Shown piece after piece: positions 51,383 through 60,001 of a stretch of DNA of 64,000 nucleotides (its first letter is position 1; the number at the start of each line of letters is the position of its first letter). Made by a program: the position numbers and the translations under genes. This stretch comes from an uncultured Bacillota bacterium. Lineage in GTDB: Bacteria > Bacillota > Clostridia > Peptostreptococcales > Anaerovoracaceae. Location of the stretch: the NCBI GenBank assembly GCA_949292945.1, contig CASFAX010000002.1, forward strand, positions 61,519-125,518, read 5' to 3'. The notes under the pieces are model-generated. The model saw only the letters and a list, made by a program, of their open reading frames with translations, was not told the origin of the DNA and made no database searches.

Positions 51383-53211
51383 CTTTCAACATTTTCGAAT
51401 TCAATTCCGTTCTCTGTCGCAGGTTCACCCCGATAGAGGACGGTTTTTTTAGTGATACGGCCGTATCTGTGCTCCGTAAGAGCGCACTTTTCCCTATCGA
51501 TTAGATGTCTGTACTGCTCAGGAAATATCCTGTCGCTATGCTTTATCTCGAAGATTTCACAAGTTGCATTATCAGAATCGGCGACCACCATATCGAACTC
51601 GCCTACAGGAAACTGCAGTACGAATACATCTTTATCGGGATTTGCAAGTTTTGTCTCAAGAAGAACGATATCCTCCATCATTCTGCCCTTTATCTCGCTC
51701 AAAATCCGCTGCTGCACACAATTTCTCTCCGGAAGCGACAGAGCTTTAAACGTTTCATCGAGAAGCAGGCTTTTGATAAGTGCACCTGCCTGAGCGTATC
51801 TTATGCCTGGCTGTGAAATTATCGTACGTATTCCCGTTCTGCTCACATCAGGAAGGTAGCGCAACTCAATTTCTCCAATCATATCCAGAAGCTTCAGACA
51901 CTCTCTGATTTCTGTCACATGACTCTCATCTATCTCCACCGCCTGCTCCGGCTTATTCCTTATGGCCAGAAGCTCTCTCAGATTTTCCGTCACTTCCGAA
52001 ACATTTATCCTGTCCAGTACGTCCGTAGGGTTCTCTCTGTCACGTCTCAGGTTTCCCGCTGAAACGGCAAGATCAGACGAACGGAAATCTCGGGTAAGCA
52101 CTTCCACAGTAAAGCGGTGGTTCATGTCCTCCACGACTCTGTTTATTGCACCTGTAAGTTCATCCTTTTCATATAAATCCCTCAGACTTCTGAAATGTCC
52201 TCCGTGCTGGTAATGTCTCAGAGAATGCTGGATATTTTCCGCTATGGCTGTATCAACATATTCATCGGTCTTCTCTTTCGTTGAAAAAGTTGACGACTCA
52301 TTATAGTGAATTCCACCAAGACTCATAGTTCCGCCGTAGCGTATGTATTCGTCTATGCCGTGAACACCTAAAACCGCATCAAATTCCCTGTACGGGATAA
52401 ACGTCGTGTGAGCAAGAACACACCTGTCGTAAAGCTGTTCGTCCTCTGCAAATACGAATCCCAGGGAGTCCGTCCCGGAAAGTATTATCTTCATTCCTCC
52501 TGCGGCAAATATATCGGAAAGCAGTGCAGCCCCTTCTATAAAATCTTCTATCACCGTAACTTCATCGATAAAAACGTATCTGAATCCGTTCCGTTCCAAA
52601 ATCCTCAGATCGTGGTTTAGATCGGCCATGGTATCCCGGGGCATAACCTGAATAAACGCCGTGTGTCCAAGTTCCTCATCCGTCATATCATTAAAAATCT
52701 GGCGTATGAGAGTTGTTTTTCCCGTTCTGCGAAGCCCGTACAGGATAAACACTTTGTCTGAACCATCTCCGTAAACGTAATCGCGAAGCTTCCCGAAACA
52801 TTCACGTTTCTTATACCCCTCAACTATGGCTGCAAGTTTTCTCAGTTCGCTTCCTATGCGCACATTGAGGGAAAACGCGCTTAATGGCATGGAAGGGGTG
52901 TAAGGTGTCGAAACGTCTGAAACATATGATGGGACAAAGGGTGCCTCTTCAACAAAGTATGAAACCTTCGACAACTGACTTTCCAGCTCTTTGATTTCAG
53001 ACTGCAATGACTTTCTGTAGTTTATAAGCTGCCTCAGATGCTCAACTTCATCTGCGGGAATGTATTTTTCTTTCCTCTTTCCTTCTACAGAAAAGCGATG
53101 ATAGAAATATATCCTGCCGTTTACCTTTTTCTTTGTTATAGAGCCAGATGGCAGATTCGCAATCTGTGCTTTCAACTCCTCTATCCTGTTTATTGCTTCC
53201 ATCCGATTCAT
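51337..53211 (-). CDS. Large AAA ATPase with N-terminal coiled region
   Basis: A 624-residue protein. The N-terminus (about 1-85) is a small basic domain (SGSITKKKVNGRIYFYHRF) with a heptad-like stretch. The ATPase begins near 140 with P-loop LYGLRRTGKTT, Walker B-like YVFIDEVT and sensor KIILSGTDS. The C-terminal region (about 520-600) carries a PD-(D/E)XK-like pattern GEFDMVVADSD...CEIFEIKHS. It is a distant relative of the AAA_14/DUF4143 protein at 7009-8286. AGGAGA precedes the ATG. Its 3' end overlaps plsC, so the two are convergent. Function unknown. Confidence 0.8.
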   Translation of the reverse strand: MNRMEAINRIEELKAQIANLPSGSITKKKVNGRIYFYHRFSVEGKRKEKYIPADEVEHLRQLINYRKSLQSEIKELESQLSKVSYFVEEAPFVPSYVSDVSTPYTPSMPLSAFSLNVRIGSELRKLAAIVEGYKKRECFGKLRDYVYGDGSDKVFILYGLRRTGKTTLIRQIFNDMTDEELGHTAFIQVMPRDTMADLNHDLRILERNGFRYVFIDEVTVIEDFIEGAALLSDIFAAGGMKIILSGTDSLGFVFAEDEQLYDRCVLAHTTFIPYREFDAVLGVHGIDEYIRYGGTMSLGGIHYNESSTFSTKEKTDEYVDTAIAENIQHSLRHYQHGGHFRSLRDLYEKDELTGAINRVVEDMNHRFTVEVLTRDFRSSDLAVSAGNLRRDRENPTDVLDRINVSEVTENLRELLAIRNKPEQAVEIDESHVTEIRECLKLLDMIGEIELRYLPDVSRTGIRTIISQPGIRYAQAGALIKSLLLDETFKALSLPERNCVQQRILSEIKGRMMEDIVLLETKLANPDKDVFVLQFPVGEFDMVVADSDNATCEIFEIKHSDRIFPEQYRHLIDREKCALTEHRYGRITKKTVLYRGEPATENGIEFENVESYLLDFARLSGRRSG

Positions 53212-53306
53212 GGTCTATCTCCTTTTATACCCATATATTATACCCCTTATATAAATAAATCGAGGGGTATAATAGCTTTTGTTATAAGATTCTTCTCTTA
53301 TACAAA

Positions 53307-53373
53307 ATGGAAAGTTTACTTGACATTTTGTAAGCCGGTGATATAATGAAGCCATGGAAAGCAAACTTTCCAT
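53307..53373 (+). promoter_or_regulatory. Promoter with two operators for the XRE regulator
   Basis: Consensus -35 TTGACA (53320-53325), 16-bp spacer, perfect -10 TATAAT (53342-53347). Operator 2, ATGGAAAGCAAACTTTCCAT (53354-53373), is a perfect 8-bp inverted repeat at the start point. Operator 1, ATGGAAAGTTTACTTGACAT (53307-53326), is a partial copy covering the -35. This is a classical autorepression layout. Confidence 0.8.
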
Positions 53374-53390
53374 CAAGGAGGCTGATTTGC

Positions 53391-53597
53391 ATGAAAAACC
53401 GATTAGAGGAGCTGCGAAGGCAGCGGGGAATCAAGCAGGAGGATCTTGCCCGGGATTTGAAGGTTTCCAGACAGACCATAGGATCCCTTGAAAACGGCAG
53501 ATACAACCCATCCATTCTGCTGGCGTTTAAAATTGCAAGGTATTTTGGCACTACCATAGAGGATATTTTCATTTACGACGAGGAGGAAGAGAAATGA
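53391..53597 (+). CDS. XRE-family transcription regulator
   Basis: A 68-residue Cro/CI-type regulator consisting of one helix-turn-helix (KQEDLARDLKVSRQTIGSLENG) and an acidic tail. This short form is common in Firmicutes next to a small membrane protein gene. The ATG at 53391 has GGAGG. The stop overlaps the next gene (ATGA). It most likely binds the two palindromes in its own promoter. Confidence 0.92.
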   Translation: MKNRLEELRRQRGIKQEDLARDLKVSRQTIGSLENGRYNPSILLAFKIARYFGTTIEDIFIYDEEEEK

Positions 53598-54031
53598 AAA
53601 GGATATCTAAAGCGGCTTCGACTCTGATTACAGTTTTGGGACTTGCCGCAATGCTCGGCGGAATTCTTGTGTACGGTTTAAGTTCAAAAGAGATAATAGA
53701 GCTTTCCCATCCGGGTTTTGTCGCCCTCATCGCATCAGTTCTCGGAATAGGGCTCATAACATGCGGCGTCTGCGACCTGCTCGTGAGAAAGCGTACGGAA
53801 GAAGAGCTGGAACTTGAAATTGAAATGAACGATGAGCGCAATATCGCACTGAGCAACGCCGCCATGGCCAGCGGATTCAAGGTTTTAAGCGTTGTGCTAG
53901 CAGCTGTTGTCGTTATTCTCGCATACGCCGGTCAGCTCAGTGCCGTTTCATGTCTCATAATTATCGGCGCATATTTTGTCGGACAGATAGCGTTCATCGC
54001 TAAGCTCTGGTATCTGCACAAGACCATGTGA
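53594..54031 (+). CDS. Membrane protein cotranscribed with the XRE regulator (DUF2178-like)
   Basis: A 145-residue protein with four helices in two pairs (about 8-28, 38-62, 94-112 and 118-138) and an acidic cytosolic segment with EMNDERNIALSNAAM between them, the pattern of DUF2178-type proteins. It overlaps the regulator gene by four bases. Function is unknown. Confidence 0.8.
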   Translation: MKRISKAASTLITVLGLAAMLGGILVYGLSSKEIIELSHPGFVALIASVLGIGLITCGVCDLLVRKRTEEELELEIEMNDERNIALSNAAMASGFKVLSVVLAAVVVILAYAGQLSAVSCLIIIGAYFVGQIAFIAKLWYLHKTM

Positions 54032-54129
54032 TGGCGGCAGTCTCCGAGCTCGTCAGGCGTCGGCAGGTGGCGGGGGTAACGCAAAGGGCTCGCGAAGGTA
54101 GTAGATAACACGCATAGCTGCGAGGAGCC

Positions 54130-54331
54130 GGTGACAAATACGTCAAATGTCTCCACTTTTGTCACCATAACTCTTACGTGACTCCTTACTTTGGCTGATT
54201 ACAAGACAAAATGGTGACATATGAACAGCATCTCCTCAAATATGTCACCATCTGGCGTCGTATGTTCCCGTATATGCCGGCTTATGGTGACAATGGTGAC
54301 ATACCGGCTCGAATCACGCCTATTTGTCACC
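54130..54331. repeat. Cluster of seven GGTGACA/TGTCACC elements
   Basis: Seven copies in alternating orientation lie within 202 bases (54130, 54160, 54213, 54243, 54286, 54295 and 54325). Two pairs form perfect longer inverted repeats: GGTGACAAA/TTTGTCACC (54130-54138 with 54158-54166) and ATGGTGACATAT with its complement (54211-54222 with 54240-54251). No gene is supported in 54032-54451, so this repeat cluster is the main content of that gap. Confidence 0.75.
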
Positions 54332-54451
54332 GCTGCACCTTCTTCGGTGTAACATCCTCAGCGAGCTGCCTCGCCTTCTCAAACGTCACCGCTTTTCAAT
54401 GCCATCTTTCACCACCCAGCTCGCTACCCCAATACCGCCTCGCTTCCAATC

Positions 54452-55468
54452 CTAGTCGTCTCTCTCCACTTCCCATTTGATGATTACGCCGGAAGAGGCG
54501 TTGATTTCAAAGTCGTATTCGTATCCCTTATAATACGCTTCGCCTTCGTACTGGTAGATTCCATCGTCTCTGTCAAGTTCCAGCTCCTTGATGAAGGCGC
54601 TGCTGTTGCCGATCTTTGCGAGGACGATGCTCTTTGCCTTATCTGCGGAAATCAGCTGTGAAGTCGATTGACTGCCGGACTGGGAGCTTCCGCCGGAAGG
54701 CTTCTGAGTGGATGTTGAAGGTTTCTGGACTGTCTGCTGAGAGCTGCTCGACTGGCTGCTTCCCGATGAGCCCTGGGCGGAACTGCTGCCCGCGGAGCTC
54801 TGGGAACTGCCCTGAGAGCCGGACTGGCTACCAGACGTTGCATTGCTTTCGGTCTTTCCGCCTGAGGCTGAACTGTTTGCATCATCCTTTGACGAGTTTT
54901 CATCTTTTGCCCCGTTATCGCCTGCAGTCTGGGCATTTCCCGATGCGCTTCCGCTTGAAGGTATTACCACCGGCGATCCGTAGCGTATGGTATAGCCAAC
55001 GATTGCGCCCGTTTCAGCGTTTACTTCAGCGCTTCCGTAAAAGTCGTTTGCCGTGAACTCCACGTCGTAGAAAATCCCGTCGTCATCCTTTTCCTGGTAG
55101 ACTTTTGCGCTCACGATGCCTGAAATTTCATCTTTTACAGCCGCTTCGGCCTGTGCTGCCGTAAGTTTTGCGGAGGCTCCGCCGTAATCCCTGTCGCTGT
55201 CCATGGATATTCCGACTATGGTTCCCGTCTCCCTGCTGATGTCTACTTCGTACTCCCTTCCAAGGCCGTTGTCCCTGTAGGTGACTTCGTAAACCTTGCC
55301 GTCTCTTTCCGTTTTGATGTATTCGGCTCCCTGAGGAACATAGCCCGCCGCGGCGTTTTCCGCATCAGCCCTGGATATGCCGCTGGTCATGATGAAGATT
55401 GCCGTAATCGCTATTGCCGCGATAATTATCGCCGATACTGTGATTAAAACTGTTCTCTTAGTTATCAT
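54452..55468 (-). CDS. PepSY-domain protein, membrane-anchored, with Ser-rich linker
   Basis: A 338-residue protein with one N-terminal membrane helix (about 8-30). Two PepSY-like units follow (about 35-95 and 100-165: YEVTYRDNGLGREYEVDI, FYDVEFTANDFYGSAEV), then a Ser/Gly/Gln/Asn-rich linker of ~110 residues, and a third PepSY unit at the C-terminus (YKGYEYDFEINASSG). The exported part probably inhibits or shields a protease or sensor, as proposed for PepSY. The ATG at 55468 has GGAGG. Divergent from a two-component system that likely regulates it. Confidence 0.85.
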   Translation of the reverse strand: MITKRTVLITVSAIIIAAIAITAIFIMTSGISRADAENAAAGYVPQGAEYIKTERDGKVYEVTYRDNGLGREYEVDISRETGTIVGISMDSDRDYGGASAKLTAAQAEAAVKDEISGIVSAKVYQEKDDDGIFYDVEFTANDFYGSAEVNAETGAIVGYTIRYGSPVVIPSSGSASGNAQTAGDNGAKDENSSKDDANSSASGGKTESNATSGSQSGSQGSSQSSAGSSSAQGSSGSSQSSSSQQTVQKPSTSTQKPSGGSSQSGSQSTSQLISADKAKSIVLAKIGNSSAFIKELELDRDDGIYQYEGEAYYKGYEYDFEINASSGVIIKWEVERDD

Positions 55469-55535
55469 ATCTTTTCCTCCCTCTGAAATTTCTATATATG
55501 GTTTTCCGACTTTCGATGGTGCCATAATATATGAC

Positions 55536-55556
55536 TAAAATGAAAATAAAATGAAA
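55536..55556. promoter_or_regulatory. 11-bp-spaced direct repeats, candidate response-regulator site
   Basis: TAAAATGAAA occurs at 55536-55545 and 55547-55556, period 11 bp, as expected for an OmpR-type dimer on one DNA face. It lies between the divergent PepSY and response-regulator genes. Confidence 0.55.
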
Positions 55557-55616
55557 GTTTTAATGGATTTTTAATTTTTTTAGTTTATGATAGAAAACAG
55601 GAAAGGAAGATGAAAA

Positions 55617-56285
55617 ATGAAGCTTTTGATAGTAGAAGACGAAGTTCGCCTGTGCACAACCACGGCAAAATACCTGACAAAACAGGGCTACACCGTTGAC
55701 ACGTGTCACAACGGTCTTGACGCTCTCGATTACATGGAAGGAACGGAATACGACGCCGTGATTCTTGATATAATGCTTCCCGGCCTTGACGGAATTTCCG
55801 TGCTCAGGAAGATGCGGGCCTCGGGGAATAACACTCACGTCCTTCTTCTTACTGCAAAGAGTGCAGTTGAGGACAAAGTCGCCGGCCTTGATACAGGCGC
55901 CGACGACTATCTCACAAAACCTTTTTCCCTTGAAGAACTTGCAGCTAGAATCCGCGTACTTATCAGAAGGCAGAACGGAGACAGAGCTGACAACACTCTG
56001 ACCGTAGGCCCACTGACTCTAGATACGGGAACAAAGCTTGCGTACCGGGAGGGCAGGGAAATCAGGCTCACCGCCAAGGAGTACTCCATTCTCGAATATC
56101 TGATGCATAATCAGGGTATGGTTCTGTCCCGCGAAAAGATAGAGCAGCACATCTGGAACTACGATTACGAGGGAAGCAGCAACGTAATAGACGTATATAT
56201 AAGGAATCTGAGAATGAAAGTGGACGCAGACTTTGAGCCTAAACTCATTCAGACGGTTCGCGGACTGGGGTACGTGATAAAATGA
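55617..56285 (+). CDS. OmpR-family response regulator
   Basis: A 222-residue regulator: receiver (about 1-120) with EDE near residue 7, DAVILDIMLPG and DYLTKPF; winged helix (about 130-222) ending VRGLGYVIK. AGGAAG precedes the ATG. Its stop overlaps the kinase start (ATGA). Confidence 0.93.
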   Translation: MKLLIVEDEVRLCTTTAKYLTKQGYTVDTCHNGLDALDYMEGTEYDAVILDIMLPGLDGISVLRKMRASGNNTHVLLLTAKSAVEDKVAGLDTGADDYLTKPFSLEELAARIRVLIRRQNGDRADNTLTVGPLTLDTGTKLAYREGREIRLTAKEYSILEYLMHNQGMVLSREKIEQHIWNYDYEGSSNVIDVYIRNLRMKVDADFEPKLIQTVRGLGYVIK

Positions 56286-57709
56286 GAAAATGGACTATCG
56301 GAAAAAAGATAACCCTCTACTATGCGGCAGTTCTCATAATATTTACGGCGGCCTTCTTTGCAGCGATATATTTTTCCGCCGTCAACCAGATTAAGGAGAC
56401 GGCGAGGACAACTCTCGCCTCGGCGGTAGATGACGGTTTTGGCCACATCGTGTACGACGAAGGGCTGATTCAGATAGACGAAGACTTCCAGACAAATTTC
56501 AGAGGCGTCGCCCTCATAGTCTACGATGAAACCGGCGTCAGGATAAAAGGCAGCGAGCCGGAAGGTTTCCCTGTGTACACACCTCTGAAGTCGGGAGAAT
56601 ATCACCAGATCGAAACAGGAAGTGAAAACTGGATGATATACGATACTCTGAAGGTCTACGATAACGGAAGCGGCATATGGATAAGGGGAATCTATACCCT
56701 TGATTCGGGGTTTGCCTCCCTTGGCGCCATAGCCATCACGGTGATGCTGGCAATTCCTGGCCTTGTGATAATCGCCATCATCGCAGGAGGTCTCATAGCC
56801 AGAAAATCCATGAAGCCGGTTGCGGAAATTACGGAAGCGGCAGGCAGAATAAACAACGGCCACGACCTGTCTCAGAGGCTTCCAGTAGGGCAGAGTAAAG
56901 ATGAGCTCTACCGGCTCGCCGAAACTCTCAACGCCATGATAGACAGGTTGGAAACCGCATTTAAATCGGAGGCGGAATTCACCTCCGACGTTTCCCACGA
57001 GCTGAAGACGCCGGTATCGGTGATTCTCGCGGAGTGCGAATATGCCCTTGCGGCCGCCGACACCGAGGAGGAATACAAAGAGGCACTTTCCGCCATACAG
57101 AATCAGTGTCGCCGCATGAACTCCCTTATCACCCAGCTCCTTCAGGTTTCACGGACGATCAACACGGGCAAGGTCATAGAAAAGCACGATTTCAGCCTGT
57201 CAGACCTCTGCGAAAGCGTCACCGGCGAGCTTAAGGCCGTTGCCGAAGGCCGCGGCGTCAGCCTTTCCGCGGACGTTCAGCCCGACATATCGTTTAACGG
57301 CGATGAGACTCTTATCATGCGTATGCTGATAAATCTTCTGTCAAACGGCATAAAGTACAGCGACCCGTCAAAGGCTGAATCGCAGGTGAAGCTCCGTCTT
57401 TATTCCGTCGGCAGCACGACAGCCGGCAGCGGCCCATCTTCAGGTGACGGCGCTGCGATTATAGAGGTAAGGGATAACGGCATAGGCATTTCTGATGCCG
57501 ATCTTCCTCACGTCTTCGACCGCTTCTACAAAGCCGACAAATCCAGAACCCGCGATTCAGACGGTTCTTCTGACTCTGCCGTAGCGGACAGCTTCGGTCT
57601 CGGACTTTCCATGGTGAAGTGGATAGCCGAAGCCCACGGCGGCAGCGTAAGAGCAGAAAGCAGAAAAGGAGAGGGCAGCGTGTTTACCGTGGAGCTGCCA
57701 ATAAATTAA
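56282..57709 (+). CDS. Sensor histidine kinase with HAMP domain
   Basis: A 475-residue kinase: helix 1 about 12-34, an extracytoplasmic domain of ~110 residues, helix 2 about 148-172, HAMP about 173-225, H box TSDVSHELKTPVSVI with His239, N box NLLSNGIKYSD, G boxes and GLGLSMVKWIAEAHGG. The C-terminal ATPase has a Ser/Gly-rich insertion (about 375-395). Partner of the preceding response regulator; the neighbouring PepSY protein may modulate its sensor domain. Confidence 0.93.
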   Translation: MRKWTIGKKITLYYAAVLIIFTAAFFAAIYFSAVNQIKETARTTLASAVDDGFGHIVYDEGLIQIDEDFQTNFRGVALIVYDETGVRIKGSEPEGFPVYTPLKSGEYHQIETGSENWMIYDTLKVYDNGSGIWIRGIYTLDSGFASLGAIAITVMLAIPGLVIIAIIAGGLIARKSMKPVAEITEAAGRINNGHDLSQRLPVGQSKDELYRLAETLNAMIDRLETAFKSEAEFTSDVSHELKTPVSVILAECEYALAAADTEEEYKEALSAIQNQCRRMNSLITQLLQVSRTINTGKVIEKHDFSLSDLCESVTGELKAVAEGRGVSLSADVQPDISFNGDETLIMRMLINLLSNGIKYSDPSKAESQVKLRLYSVGSTTAGSGPSSGDGAAIIEVRDNGIGISDADLPHVFDRFYKADKSRTRDSDGSSDSAVADSFGLGLSMVKWIAEAHGGSVRAESRKGEGSVFTVELPIN

Positions 57710-57743
57710 CTCCGAAATCCGACATAAAGACTTGAATTTACTC

Positions 57744-57803
57744 TTGACTGCGATATATCGCAGTGCTATATTTTAATTACATCGAAGTGCGATGCATAGC
57801 AGT
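57744..57803 (+). promoter_or_regulatory. Promoter and two operators of the PadR gene
   Basis: -35 TTGACT (57744-57749), 17-bp spacer, -10 TATATT (57767-57772). A perfect 18-bp palindrome ACTGCGATATATCGCAGT (57747-57764) fills the spacer, and an imperfect copy AGTGCGATGCATAGCAGT (57786-57803) lies downstream. The pair fits autorepression by the PadR protein encoded next. Confidence 0.8.
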
Positions 57804-57826
57804 GCTGATGAAATTGAGGTGGTGAA

Positions 57827-58156
57827 ATGGACGGTCACATCAGAAAAGTATACGTTCCCATGACCGAGACAGGCTTTTATATCCTTCTCTGCCTGAGAAA
57901 GGAAGCTCATGGGTACGGTATAGTGAAAAAAACGGAAGAGCTGACCGGGGGAGAAATCCTACTGAGCCCGGGTACTCTCTATGGAAGTCTTTCCAAGATG
58001 GAAAAGGACGGGCTTATCAGGTTTGTCAGAGAAGAGGAAAAGCGCAAGGTTTATGTCATTACAGAACTGGGACTGCAGGTTCTGGAACTGGAGATGAAGC
58101 GTATCAGGCGGCTGTACTGCAGCATGATGGAGGCAACTGAAGATGAAAGATACTAA
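57827..58156 (+). CDS. PadR-family transcription regulator
   Basis: A 109-residue winged-helix repressor: YILLCLRKEAHGYGIVKK, SPGTLYGSLSKMEKDGLI and a C-terminal dimerisation helix. It overlaps the next gene by 14 bases, the standard PadR-DUF2812 arrangement. A GAGGTGG site precedes the ATG, and two palindromic operators lie upstream. Confidence 0.93.
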   Translation: MDGHIRKVYVPMTETGFYILLCLRKEAHGYGIVKKTEELTGGEILLSPGTLYGSLSKMEKDGLIRFVREEEKRKVYVITELGLQVLELEMKRIRRLYCSMMEATEDERY

Positions 58157-58697
58157 GACTGAAATCAGATTTTTTTCCGTTCCTCAGTGGAAAAAGGAGG
58201 AGCAGTATTTAAGAGACCGTCACAACGACGGCTGGGAATTTACCGGCGTAGGTTTTCCCGGAGTCTATCACTTCAGAAAATGTGAACCGAAAGACGTGGT
58301 ATACCAACTCGACTACAATGAAGACAGCGTTCGTAGCAGAGACGAGTATATACAGATGTTTTCAGACTGCGGCTGGGAATACATACAGAATTACGTGGGC
58401 TACAGCTATTTCCGAAAGCCCGTATCGGAAATGAAGGTAAGCGAAGAAGCAATATTCTGCGATGATGCTTCCCGGCTCGAAATGATAAAACGGGTTTTCG
58501 AAGGACGCATGGTTCCGCTTCTGTTAGTCTTCTTTATGGTAATCATACCTCAGATTTTTATGCAGGCTGAAGAAGGCTCATCAGGCGGGCGGGGTGTTCT
58601 CATTTTGTTTATAGTGCTTTTCGCATTGTACCTCGCCATTTTTATCTCCTTTGCCGTGCCGTTCATAAAATACTACAGATCGGTCCATAGAGATTAA
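58143..58697 (+). CDS. DUF2812 membrane protein
   Basis: A 184-residue protein. The N-terminal soluble part (about 1-115: GWEFTGVGFPGVYHF, YIQMFSDCGWEYIQNY) matches DUF2812, and two C-terminal helices (about 122-142 and 152-175) anchor it. It is regularly paired with PadR regulators; function unknown. Confidence 0.88.
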   Translation: MKDTKTEIRFFSVPQWKKEEQYLRDRHNDGWEFTGVGFPGVYHFRKCEPKDVVYQLDYNEDSVRSRDEYIQMFSDCGWEYIQNYVGYSYFRKPVSEMKVSEEAIFCDDASRLEMIKRVFEGRMVPLLLVFFMVIIPQIFMQAEEGSSGGRGVLILFIVLFALYLAIFISFAVPFIKYYRSVHRD

Positions 58698-58789
58698 GTT
58701 GAATTTTGTCCTCTGATATTTACTTTTTCAAACCGATGTAGTATAAGTAAGATGTGTATAATCAAGCGCGATGTGAAAAGGAGGATTTT

Positions 58790-59467
58790 ATGAAATACGA
58801 AATCAAAGGCGGCGCTTTTCCTATCGTAATATGCACTCTGGAAAGCGGAGAGAAGATGATTACAGAAAAGGGCTCCATGGTATGGATGAGTCCTAACATG
58901 GCGATGGAGACCACAGGCGGCGGACTGGGCAAAATGTTCTCAAAGGCGTTTTCCGGAGAATCCATGTTCCAGAACATATATACAGCTAACGGCGACGGCA
59001 TGATTGCCTTCGGCTCCAGCTTTCCGGGAAGGATTATTCCTATGGAAATCTCTCCGGGAAAGGAGTTTATCGTTCAGAAGAGCGGATTTCTCGCATCGGA
59101 AGCGGGAGTCGACCTTTCAATCCACTTCAATAAAAAGGCAGGTGCAGGATTATTTGGCGGTGAAGGGTTCATAATGCAGAAACTTTCCGGAAACGGAACG
59201 GCCTTCGTGGAGGTTGACGGAGACCTTGTGGAATACGAGCTTAAACCGGGTCAGGAAATCATCGTCGACACCGGAAATGTTCTCGGATTTGAGAGCACCG
59301 TATCCATCGACATTCAGCAGGTAAAGGGAGTCAAGAATATAATGTTCGGCGGAGAAGGCCTCTTCAACACAAAACTTACAGGCCCGGGTAGAGTATGGCT
59401 TCAGACCATGCCAATTTCAGGAGTTGCGCAGGCTCTGATTCCGTTCATCCCTACAGGCAACAGGTAA
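58790..59467 (+). CDS. TIGR00266/AIM24 family protein
   Basis: A 225-residue beta-rich protein of the TIGR00266 (AIM24-like) family; visible segments are EKGSMVWMSPNMAMET, GTAFVEVDGDLVEYEL and GEGLFNTKLTGPGRVWLQT. The biochemical role is unknown. The ATG at 58790 has AAAGGAGG. The next membrane protein gene starts two bases after its stop and is likely cotranscribed. Confidence 0.9.
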   Translation: MKYEIKGGAFPIVICTLESGEKMITEKGSMVWMSPNMAMETTGGGLGKMFSKAFSGESMFQNIYTANGDGMIAFGSSFPGRIIPMEISPGKEFIVQKSGFLASEAGVDLSIHFNKKAGAGLFGGEGFIMQKLSGNGTAFVEVDGDLVEYELKPGQEIIVDTGNVLGFESTVSIDIQQVKGVKNIMFGGEGLFNTKLTGPGRVWLQTMPISGVAQALIPFIPTGNR

Positions 59468-59468
59468 T

Positions 59469-59966
59469 ATGAAAGCTTCGAGAAAAAATCTTCTTCTCTT
59501 TCTGATACCTGCCGTCATATGCTTTGTAATCGGTGTTATAATGCTGATTGCCAGCTACGGGCTTACAGAATCAGTAAAATCACTGTTTCCCCAAAACACC
59601 GGAGACGAAATCGGAGATGTTGACGGGTACGCAACGCTTGCCGGACTGTTTGGCGCCGGTTTCATCGGTCTTGCAGGACTGGCTCTCTACATAGGCGGAA
59701 TCATCCTGGTTCCTTATGCCGGTCTGGTTATAGCAATTACGGTGATTGCCAGACTCATATATAAGAAAACTCCCCACCGCATTCTGGCATACAGAATCGT
59801 AATGGGAATAGATTTTGCCGTGCTGATATTGCCGCCCGTTTTCATTCTTGCAGTTTCGCTTACCGATGGGACGTTCGTTTTATTTGCGCTGTTTTACCTT
59901 GCGGTTGCGGCTGCAATGGTCATCGCAGGATGCAGGTGGACGTATACGGATAGAATCTTAAATTGA
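59469..59966 (+). CDS. Membrane protein, four predicted helices
   Basis: A 165-residue protein with helices at about 8-28, 52-78, 82-100 and 112-155 (the last region may be two). It starts one base after the TIGR00266 gene stop, so it is in the same operon. No family is recognised. A terminator follows at once. Confidence 0.7.
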   Translation: MKASRKNLLLFLIPAVICFVIGVIMLIASYGLTESVKSLFPQNTGDEIGDVDGYATLAGLFGAGFIGLAGLALYIGGIILVPYAGLVIAITVIARLIYKKTPHRILAYRIVMGIDFAVLILPPVFILAVSLTDGTFVLFALFYLAVAAAMVIAGCRWTYTDRILN

Positions 59967-59999
59967 AAAAGTGAGGCGCTCGTCCTCACTTTTCTTATC
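59967..59999. terminator. Bidirectional terminator
   Basis: A 10-bp stem AAAAGTGAGG/CCTCACTTTT with a 7-base loop, TTTTCTTATCTTT on the plus strand and TTTTTC on the minus strand, lies between two convergent membrane protein genes. Confidence 0.82.
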
Positions 60000-60001
60000 T
60001 T

